Source: Pseudoruminococcus sp964385235 | Lineage (GTDB): Bacteria; Bacillota; Clostridia; Oscillospirales; Acutalibacteraceae | Assembly (NCBI GenBank): GCA_964385235.1 | Contig: CAYLOD010000074.1 | Span: forward strand, 1-8,930 | DNA length: 8,930 nucleotides | Direction of reading: 5' to 3' | In this document: piece by piece, positions 1-5,337 of the stretch | Layout of the letters: every line of letters starts with the position of its first letter | How positions within the stretch are numbered: position 1 is the first letter of the stretch | Notes under the pieces: generated by a model | Databases searched by the model: none | The model's input: only the letters and a program-made list of their open reading frames with translations | Told to the model about the DNA's origin: nothing | Translations under genes and position numbers: made by a program

Positions 1-39
1 TTAATGCCTGTGTGTTAATCTGTCTGGCGCCGGCGCTTG

Positions 40-804
40 TCAATTATAGTAACTGTTTGATATGTTGTCTGCCGTGCCCGATACGTCCACATACCACTGA
101 CCGTCTATTTTGACAAAGTACATGGTATCGGTATCAACACTCGGTGTGCCGACACCGGCATATACTACAGAAAACTCTACCCTGCATTTAGCGGTTTCGG
201 ATATAAAGCTTTTAGCGTCATAGCTGCTCTGATAGTAATCGTTTATATCTCTCAGGGATCTGGAGTCGGTGCAGTGCATCTCGTCAGTGACGCTCGCATC
301 GACTTTTATGTCCATACTCGACGATAAGTCATAGGCGCTTTTCAGCGAATCCTTGAAGTCCTCAACATTTCCGTCATATATTTTGTCGATATAATATGCA
401 ACATAATCCGGCGGCATGACTTCCATAAGTTCGTCAATATTGGCGGTGTTCACAGCGTCCGCCATCTTGGAAACAACGGTAGAGCAGGAGTTGCCGCCCC
501 TGTTTGCCAGCACGATTATAAGCACTACGGCAATAATTACCGCCAAAGCGACAGCGCCGATAATTATGAAAAGTTTCTTGTTATTATTCCGCTGCGGCTG
601 TGCCTGTACAGCCGCAGGGTAAGGCTGTCCGTCACCGTTCACAGTCATTTGCTGAGGCTGAACGGTCTGCTGCGGCGTGAAATTGTTCTCTGATGTTTGC
701 TGCGGCACGGTATTTTGAGTCTGCTGAACGACAGGCGCGCCGCACGCAGGACAGAACATCGAACCGTCCATAATTTCTGTTCCACATTGTTTACAAAACA
801 TCAT
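40..804 (-). CDS. Zinc-ribbon single-pass membrane protein with extracellular domain
   Basis: A 254-residue protein of unknown function. Residues 4-21 form a CxxC-x10-CxxC zinc ribbon (C4, C7, C18, C21). Residues 26-75 are a Q/P/N-rich linker. Residues 78-100 are a strongly hydrophobic membrane helix preceded by Asn/Lys (NNNKK). The rest (about 105-254) is a soluble, probably extracytoplasmic domain ending in a strand with DGQWYVDV, which resembles NTF2-like/DUF4878-type domains; that similarity is an impression from motif style only. The predicted layout is ribbon inside, helix, domain outside. The start is the first of two adjacent ATGs, with AAGGAG six bases upstream (811-816). It has its own near-consensus promoter, so it need not depend on the upstream gene. 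Such proteins are common in Clostridia and usually remain hypothetical. The gene call is firm; the function is unknown. Confidence 0.9.
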   Translation of the reverse strand: MMFCKQCGTEIMDGSMFCPACGAPVVQQTQNTVPQQTSENNFTPQQTVQPQQMTVNGDGQPYPAAVQAQPQRNNNKKLFIIIGAVALAVIIAVVLIIVLANRGGNSCSTVVSKMADAVNTANIDELMEVMPPDYVAYYIDKIYDGNVEDFKDSLKSAYDLSSSMDIKVDASVTDEMHCTDSRSLRDINDYYQSSYDAKSFISETAKCRVEFSVVYAGVGTPSVDTDTMYFVKIDGQWYVDVSGTADNISNSYYN

Positions 805-810
805 AATCTA

Positions 811-816
811 CTCCTT
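811..816 (-). promoter_or_regulatory. Ribosome binding site of the zinc-ribbon gene
   Basis: AAGGAG on the minus strand, six bases before the first ATG of the tandem ATGATG. The spacing favours the first ATG (802-804), although the second would still be within range at nine bases. Confidence 0.75.
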
Positions 817-838
817 AATTATGTATAATATATTTATT

Positions 839-867
839 ATTTTACATAATAAGTCATATATTGTCAA
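839..867 (-). promoter_or_regulatory. Near-consensus housekeeping promoter of the zinc-ribbon gene
   Basis: On the minus strand a perfect -35 box TTGACA (862-867) is followed by a 17-base spacer and TAAAAT (839-844), five of six matches to the -10 consensus. Transcription would begin near position 832, giving a leader of roughly 28 bases that carries the SD. This is the best sigma-70/SigA-type promoter in the window and indicates that the zinc-ribbon gene is transcribed independently of the genes to its right. Confidence 0.75.
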
Positions 868-905
868 TGTAAATCAGTAATTTTAATAAACACACGACGC
901 GGATA

Positions 906-1490
906 TTATTCCTTTTCTTCTGTTTCCGGCTCGGACTTGGCATCGTCGCCGCTTTCGCTCTCATCATCGTCCTCGTTTATAACTATTTCGGATTCGCCCT
1001 CAGACTCTACGACAAAATTATCGCCGAGTTCCTCCTCGCCGGTTTCCTCGTCAATTTCCTCCGGATTGGGCGTGTCGATCTCATATCCGCTTACGAACGT
1101 GTACGGTACGCCATATCCGAAAACGACCGACGCGAGATATATAACGGGCGCGCATGACGTGATCTCCGCTGAGAAAGGCAGCTCACTGATCATAGCCGCG
1201 AGAATGATATAGAGCGCGGGCAGATCCATGAGTATCAGTGTCGCGGGCGAGAATCTGACGACCTGCTTTCCGTCGCCTACACGGGTAGCGTAGAACAGGA
1301 AAAGTCCAAACAAAACAAATACAACAATACATAAAAGCGACTTGAGCCATGCCTGATTGAGCTTGTCTATCATACCCATAAAGAAATATGAACACAGAAC
1401 AAAGGCTGTAACGAGAACAGCGGAAAAAATAAGGTTTCCTGTATTTTTTTTACGGGTATTTTTCTTGTTTTCTTTTTTCAAAATAATCAT
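906..1490 (-). CDS. Four-helix membrane protein with acidic C-terminal tail (hypothetical)
   Basis: A 194-residue protein I do not recognise. It starts with a Lys/Arg/Asn-rich segment (residues 5-17), followed by four hydrophobic segments at about 20-40, 48-68, 84-103 and 113-133. The tail from about 136 is extremely rich in Glu and Asp and ends EKE. With a basic N-terminus and an even number of helices, both ends are predicted to face the cytoplasm. The start is uncertain: GGAGGA (1491-1496) leaves only one base before the ATG at 1488-1490, whereas the TTG at codon 4 (1479-1481) is ten bases from the GGAGG core. Its start is 86 bases after the prmA stop on the same strand with no strong terminator between, so co-transcription with prmA is possible. 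No function is proposed. Confidence 0.8.
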   Translation of the reverse strand: MIILKKENKKNTRKKNTGNLIFSAVLVTAFVLCSYFFMGMIDKLNQAWLKSLLCIVVFVLFGLFLFYATRVGDGKQVVRFSPATLILMDLPALYIILAAMISELPFSAEITSCAPVIYLASVVFGYGVPYTFVSGYEIDTPNPEEIDEETGEEELGDNFVVESEGESEIVINEDDDESESGDDAKSEPETEEKE

Positions 1491-1496
1491 TCCTCC
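1491..1496 (-). promoter_or_regulatory. SD one base from the annotated ATG; start-deciding
   Basis: GGAGGA on the minus strand nearly abuts the ATG at 1488-1490. The gap of one base is too short for normal initiation, so the true start may be the TTG at 1479-1481, which would remove three residues (MII). Confidence 0.5.
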
Positions 1497-1576
1497 AAAG
1501 TTTTATAATCTTATTTTATCACATTGACGCGTCTTATAATTTTAATTGGGAAATATAACTATTGTTTCAGATAAAA

Positions 1577-2497
1577 TTAAGCTGTCAGCTTAGCGATAAT
1601 ACAGTACCAGCCCTTATCCTCCGTCTTTGCGACAACCGTGAGGGATTCCGGCAGCGCGTTAATCACATCGTCGAGCCGCGAATCAATGATCCCGCTCATG
1701 ATATAAACGGTATCCCTGTGCATATGCTTTTCAATATCGCCCGAAAGCATTATTATCGCGTCCGCGACGATATTCGCGGTGATTATATCATATGTCCCCG
1801 CAACCCTATCGGCAAGGTTCCCGTGAATTGCGGTATATCTGTCTGAAACGCCGTTGCGTTCGGCGTTTTCGACGGACGCCTTGACAGCGAGCTCGTCAAT
1901 ATCTATGCCGACGGCGCTTTTCGCGCCGAGCAGAAGAGCCGCTACAGCCAGTATCCCGCTCCCGCACCCGACGTCGAGTACCGTCGCTCCGTCCGTCACA
2001 TACTTTTCCAGAGCCTCCAGACACAGGCGCGTTGTTTCGTGAGCGCCCGTGCCGAACGCTATGCCCGGCTCAAGGTTCAGAACGGTTCTGCCGTTCGGTT
2101 CGTAATCATCGCGCCATACGGGGCGAATGAGGAGCTTTTCTCCGACCTCTAACGGATAAAAATACTTTTTCCAGTTGTCAAGACACGATTCGACGTCGCA
2201 TTTATCTGTCAGTATATTAAATCCGATGTTCTCCGCGCGGAAACGCTCCTCAAGGAAAGCGACCGCCTCCGCGGGGTTATCCCCGGGGCTTATATAGATA
2301 TGTATTCGCGCCGTATCGCGGTTTCTGCCGAGAAGTTCCTCGTCAATGAGGTCTGTTTTCGCTATTTCGCGAACCTCGTCCTCAAGATCGCTGTAATCCT
2401 CGGTGTATATGCCGTAAGGAACAGTCATAACGGCGATATTCTCGGTGCGCTCAACATCGCGGGAATTTACTTCCGCGATAATTTCTGTCCAATCCAT
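1577..2497 (-). CDS. prmA: Ribosomal protein L11 methyltransferase PrmA
   Basis: A 306-residue SAM-dependent methyltransferase that trimethylates ribosomal protein L11 in the cytoplasm (family knowledge). The N-terminal L11-recognition domain spans about 1-100. The linker carries the typical block with W109, YFYPLEVG and RPVW. The Rossmann-like catalytic domain shows FGTGAHETTRLCL (148-160), the SAM-binding glycine motif DVGCGSG (175-181), the acidic end of strand 2 GIDID (197-201) and ITANIV (239-244) in place of a classical NPPY motif. The length is normal for the family and no key block is missing. The start has a modest SD, AAAGGG, about ten bases upstream. It lies 79 bases downstream of the carboxypeptidase gene on the same strand. 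No rsmE-like gene, a common partner, is adjacent. Confidence 0.96.
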   Translation of the reverse strand: MDWTEIIAEVNSRDVERTENIAVMTVPYGIYTEDYSDLEDEVREIAKTDLIDEELLGRNRDTARIHIYISPGDNPAEAVAFLEERFRAENIGFNILTDKCDVESCLDNWKKYFYPLEVGEKLLIRPVWRDDYEPNGRTVLNLEPGIAFGTGAHETTRLCLEALEKYVTDGATVLDVGCGSGILAVAALLLGAKSAVGIDIDELAVKASVENAERNGVSDRYTAIHGNLADRVAGTYDIITANIVADAIIMLSGDIEKHMHRDTVYIMSGIIDSRLDDVINALPESLTVVAKTEDKGWYCIIAKLTA

Positions 2498-2576
2498 AGC
2501 GTTTAATCCCTTTCGTTTGGTAATTCAACATGGGGCAGACCCCTTATTGAAACGCGGCGGTATTAAAGCCGTTTTG

Positions 2577-3908
2577 TTAAATACGGCGGTAGGTCTTTAC
2601 CTTGCGGTTGTTTTTGCGCCGCCTGCTGTAGATGGATAAAATTATAATGTACGCTGTTATCAAAATGACTATTATAATTGCAAAGGTAATGAACCATATG
2701 TTTGAAACAGCGCGCTTAACGCCGTCAAAAGCGACGAGAAGATCGCTTTGGTCAACTGTTTCCGCCGCTACAAGATCGACCGTCGCAAGCTCTTTGTTCG
2801 CATAGAGGAGAGTTACCGTTCCTATCTTGTCGCCCGCCTTGACGGGCGCGTTGACGCTTTCGGGCAGATCGTACTTTTTATCTATGCTCGAAGCCTTTAT
2901 ATCCGTTGGGAGCATCGTCGCGTAGCTTTCAGCGGGTGCGAGCTTCAGCCTGTCCTTGCCCCACGCGTAATTGATGCCCACCTCGTCAACGACCGTTTTG
3001 TCGTCTATAACCGTAGTGAGCTGCAGCTTCGTAAACGCCCAGCGGTAGAAATTTGCCGAATCTATCATAGCCCCGTTTTCAAGCTGTTCGCCGTTTTTTG
3101 AATAAGGCGCTCCGAGCGCGACGCACAGATACGAATACCCCTCGTATACCGCCGTAGATACAAGGCAGTAGCCGGAGTCGTCGCCTGTGCTGCCTGTTTT
3201 TATACCCTTTGCGTAGGTATAGAAGTATTCGCCGCCGCGAATGTCGTCAATCAGGTAATTTGTCGTGACGAGCGGTCTGTCCTCGCCTAAGCAGGTCGAG
3301 TACGTCGTATTGCATATCTCCATAAACTTGGGCAGCTTCATGGCATACTCCGATATTTTCGCGAGGTCGGAGGCCGTCGTATAATGTTTGGGGTCGTGAA
3401 GTCCGTGAGGATTTGTAAAGTGCGTGTTTTCGCAGCCGAGCTCCTTCGCCTTATCATTCATCATATCGACAAATGCCGAAATATCCCCTTTTCCGATATA
3501 ATCGGCAAGCACCAGAGCCGCGTCGTTTCCCGACGGTATCATAAGGCAGTTCAAAAGCTGCGTCACCGTGAGCGTTTCTCCGCCTTCAAGCCCGGCTGTG
3601 GAACTTCCCGTGCCGTCGAGCATCTTGAGGACACTCGCCTTTACTTTTACTTTGGTCTTGTCGAAGTCCTCGACGTTCTCCGCGACTATTATATACGTCA
3701 TGATTTTTGTTGTTGACGCGGGATAGCACTTCTCGTCCGCCGCTTTCTCATAAACCGCTATGCCCGTATCGAGGTTTACGAGATAAATATGCTTTGTGGA
3801 AGTATCAAAATCGATGTTGTAAGAGACGGCGTCCGCCCGTTGCGGAACGACTCCCGACAACATAACAAAGAAAACTAAAGAAAAAATAAAAAACACTTTC
3901 TTTTTCAT
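2577..3908 (-). CDS. DacF/PBP5-type D-alanyl-D-alanine carboxypeptidase (peptidase S11)
   Basis: A secreted, membrane-anchored low-molecular-weight penicillin-binding protein that removes the terminal D-Ala of peptidoglycan stem pentapeptides. Numbered from the preferred 443-residue start, the S11 motifs are intact: STTK with nucleophile S65 and K68, SGN at 126-128, and KTG at 237-239. A signal peptide (KKK then a Phe/Val-rich core) ends near ADA at 25-27. Residues about 275-390 match the PBP5 C-terminal beta domain. A clear transmembrane helix at about 405-426 and a basic tail (RRRKNNRKVK) follow, replacing the amphipathic anchor of E. coli PBP5. Start choice: an upstream in-frame ATG (3918-3920) lies one base from AGGAG, while the ATG at 3906-3908 is 13 bases from it and begins a textbook signal peptide. 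The exact DacF/DacB class is not resolved. It may share a transcript with prmA. Confidence 0.93.
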   Translation of the reverse strand: MKKKVFFIFSLVFFVMLSGVVPQRADAVSYNIDFDTSTKHIYLVNLDTGIAVYEKAADEKCYPASTTKIMTYIIVAENVEDFDKTKVKVKASVLKMLDGTGSSTAGLEGGETLTVTQLLNCLMIPSGNDAALVLADYIGKGDISAFVDMMNDKAKELGCENTHFTNPHGLHDPKHYTTASDLAKISEYAMKLPKFMEICNTTYSTCLGEDRPLVTTNYLIDDIRGGEYFYTYAKGIKTGSTGDDSGYCLVSTAVYEGYSYLCVALGAPYSKNGEQLENGAMIDSANFYRWAFTKLQLTTVIDDKTVVDEVGINYAWGKDRLKLAPAESYATMLPTDIKASSIDKKYDLPESVNAPVKAGDKIGTVTLLYANKELATVDLVAAETVDQSDLLVAFDGVKRAVSNIWFITFAIIIVILITAYIIILSIYSRRRKNNRKVKTYRRI

Positions 3909-3921
3909 AGAAAAAAACATT

Positions 3922-3926
3922 CTCCT
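3922..3926 (-). promoter_or_regulatory. SD of the carboxypeptidase gene; start-deciding
   Basis: AGGAG on the minus strand. It is one base from the in-frame ATG at 3918-3920 and 13 bases from the ATG at 3906-3908. Neither spacing is ideal; the downstream ATG is preferred because the signal peptide begins there. Confidence 0.5.
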
Positions 3927-4024
3927 GTGCTATAATAATTTTACAAGAATAACCTGATCGCCTGAAAATATTTGCTCATAATCTATTTTACATTATTTTT
4001 TATAATATTACAAACAGTATTATT

Positions 4025-4030
4025 TATAAT
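4025..4030 (+). promoter_or_regulatory. Candidate -10 box for the phosphoesterase-deaminase operon
   Basis: A perfect TATAAT lies 25 bases before the ATG at 4056, inside the AT-rich divergent region 3909-4055. No good -35 hexamer sits 16-18 bases upstream, and a second TATAAT at 4001-4006 also lacks one. The region very probably contains the operon promoter, but the exact element is uncertain. Confidence 0.3.
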
Positions 4031-4055
4031 CTTTTTATCTTTGCGGGGGAATTTT

Positions 4056-4757
4056 ATGGTATATATTACGGGAGATATGCACGGGGAGTTTAAACGCTTT
4101 GAGAGCAGACAGATAAAACGCTTAACCGATAACGATATTCTGATAGTATGCGGGGACTTCGGATTCATCTGGAACGGCTCGGAAAATGAAAAAAAAACGC
4201 TTGAAAGCATAGGCGAAAAGCCGTACAAAACGCTTTTTGTTGACGGAACGCACGAGAACTTCGACCTGCTCGACGGTTATCCTGTTGAGGAGCTGTTCGG
4301 CGGCCGTGTACATCATATATCGGGCAATCTGTACCACATGATGCGCGGGGAAATATACACCATAAACAACGAAACGTACTTTGCTTTCGGGGGCGGTGAC
4401 AGTCCCGACCGCGAGATAAGGATAAACACGGGGACATGGTACAGCCGTGAAATACCTTCTGTTGACGAAATGACATACGGCGTCGAAAATCTCAGCAGAT
4501 ACGATTACAAGGTCGATTATATCATAACCCACGAGCCGTCGGGAAACGCGCGGGGTCTTATCGACAATCGCGCCGAGGTGAGCGCCATAGGCTCTTTTTT
4601 TGACGAGCTTGCGAAAAATGTCAGTTACAAGTGCTGGTACTTTGGGAGCGTTCACTTTGACAGGAGGGTTTCCGGCAAAAATCAAGCCGTGTTTACCGAA
4701 ACCGTACCCGTACACAACACTGTAAAAAAGAAATCTGTATTCAGCAGAAAAAAATAA
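4056..4757 (+). CDS. Calcineurin-like metallophosphoesterase, variant metal site
   Basis: A 233-residue cytoplasmic protein of the calcineurin-like phosphoesterase superfamily; its substrate cannot be read from sequence. Visible motifs are GDMHG (D7, H9), CGDFGF (D34), GTHENFD (64-70), THE (H159) and FGSVH (H200). Canonical members have GNHE and GHxH, so T65 and S198 replace an Asn and a His that normally bind the second metal. The ATG at 4056 is chosen because GGGGGA lies five bases upstream and conserved sequence starts at once. The reading frame is open back to a TTG at 3972, but those 28 codons translate AT-rich promoter-like DNA into an implausible hydrophobic stretch without an SD. It is followed after 11 bases by the dCMP deaminase gene, so the two almost certainly form an operon. 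The tail is basic (KKK...RKK). Confidence 0.9.
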   Translation: MVYITGDMHGEFKRFESRQIKRLTDNDILIVCGDFGFIWNGSENEKKTLESIGEKPYKTLFVDGTHENFDLLDGYPVEELFGGRVHHISGNLYHMMRGEIYTINNETYFAFGGGDSPDREIRINTGTWYSREIPSVDEMTYGVENLSRYDYKVDYIITHEPSGNARGLIDNRAEVSAIGSFFDELAKNVSYKCWYFGSVHFDRRVSGKNQAVFTETVPVHNTVKKKSVFSRKK

Positions 4758-4762
4758 GGAGG
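4756..4762 (+). promoter_or_regulatory. Strong SD of the dCMP deaminase gene overlapping the preceding stop
   Basis: AAGGAGG begins within the TAA stop (4755-4757) of the phosphoesterase gene and lies six bases before the ATG at 4769. The overlap supports tight operonic coupling of the two genes. Confidence 0.75.
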
Positions 4763-4768
4763 CGCACT

Positions 4769-5251
4769 ATGAAACGCAGCGACTACATAACATGGGACGA
4801 ATATTTTATGGGGGTCGCCATGCTCGCCGCAAAGCGCAGCAAGGACCCGAACACGCAGGTCGGCGCGTGCATTGTGAAGGATAACGTCATACTCTCGACA
4901 GGGTACAACGGATTCCCCTACGGCTGTTCAGACGACGAGTATCCGTGGGATAGGGTATCTGAGGATCAAAACAGTACAAAGTACCCGTATGTCGTTCACG
5001 CGGAGCTGAACGCGATACTCAACTCTCACGGCAAGTCGCTTATGGGGGCGACGATGTATGTGGCATTATTCCCGTGCAACGAATGCGCCAAGGCGATAAT
5101 TCAATCGGGGATAAAGGAGGTCGTCTATTATTCCGACAAATACGCCGACACGCAGGCGACAAAGGCGTCAAAGCGTATGCTCGCCTCGGCGGGCGTTAAG
5201 ATACGCCGGATACAGACAGACCTTAAGGAGATAACGCTGTATTTCCGGTAA
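4769..5251 (+). CDS. Deoxycytidylate (dCMP) deaminase
   Basis: A 160-residue zinc-dependent deaminase predicted to convert dCMP to dUMP, feeding thymidylate synthesis in the cytoplasm. The zinc and catalytic motifs are complete: HAE (H77, E79 as proton shuttle) and PCNEC (C103, C106). Before them comes the block SKDPNTQVGAC (24-34), then GYNGFPYGCSDDEYPW (45-60), typical of the DCTD-like dCMP deaminases (DCTD, B. subtilis ComEB) rather than cytidine or tRNA deaminases. That subgroup is usually activated by dCTP and inhibited by dTTP; retention of the block suggests, but does not prove, the same control here. The length is normal. The start is fixed by AAGGAGG six bases upstream. It is the second gene of a two-gene operon and is followed by a strong terminator. 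Confidence 0.94.
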   Translation: MKRSDYITWDEYFMGVAMLAAKRSKDPNTQVGACIVKDNVILSTGYNGFPYGCSDDEYPWDRVSEDQNSTKYPYVVHAELNAILNSHGKSLMGATMYVALFPCNECAKAIIQSGIKEVVYYSDKYADTQATKASKRMLASAGVKIRRIQTDLKEITLYFR

Positions 5252-5262
5252 TCGCGGCGCAG

Positions 5263-5301
5263 AAACGCCGGTTATCACTTTTTCCGATAACCGGCGTTTT
5301 T
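5263..5301 (+). terminator. Rho-independent terminator after the dCMP deaminase gene
   Basis: Perfect 14-bp inverted repeat AAACGCCGGTTATC (5263-5276) and GATAACCGGCGTTT (5286-5299) with a nine-base loop, ending in a run of five T at 5297-5301. It starts 12 bases after the stop codon. Read on the other strand the hairpin is followed only by TTTCTGC, so it could also help end the convergent amylase transcript, but less efficiently. Confidence 0.9.
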
Positions 5302-5337
5302 ATTATTATGTTGATATGTTTCCGGGTATAAGACGTA

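Noticed and set aside
27..36. Perfect GC-only palindrome GCGCCGGCGC just after the zinc-ribbon stop codon
   Set aside because: It has no loop, no T-tract and no repeat elsewhere that I saw. A single 10-bp palindrome at the window edge is too little to call a site.
1526..1533. Palindrome GACGCGTC between prmA and the acidic-tail gene
   Set aside because: It is a single 8-bp palindrome with no second copy seen in the other intergenic regions. It is not enough for an operator call.
2532..2574. Hairpins between the carboxypeptidase gene and prmA: GGGG-CAGA-CCCC at 2532-2543, and an imperfect stem at 2550-2574 with a two-base bulge
   Set aside because: Stems are short or interrupted and have no T-tract in the minus direction, so I do not call a terminator. 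Read-through into prmA remains possible.
2748..3716. Plus-strand ORFs opposite the carboxypeptidase gene
   Set aside because: They are shadow frames of a gene with intact SxxK, SxN and KTG motifs, and lack SDs and recognisable domains.
3972..4055. Upstream TTG start extending the phosphoesterase by 28 hydrophobic residues
   Set aside because: The stretch is AT-rich promoter-type DNA without an SD, and family conservation begins at the ATG at 4056 with its own SD-like GGGGGA.
4122..4715. Minus-strand ORFs of 197 and 103 residues opposite the phosphoesterase
   Set aside because: They are shadow frames. The plus-strand frame carries all recognisable phosphoesterase motifs.
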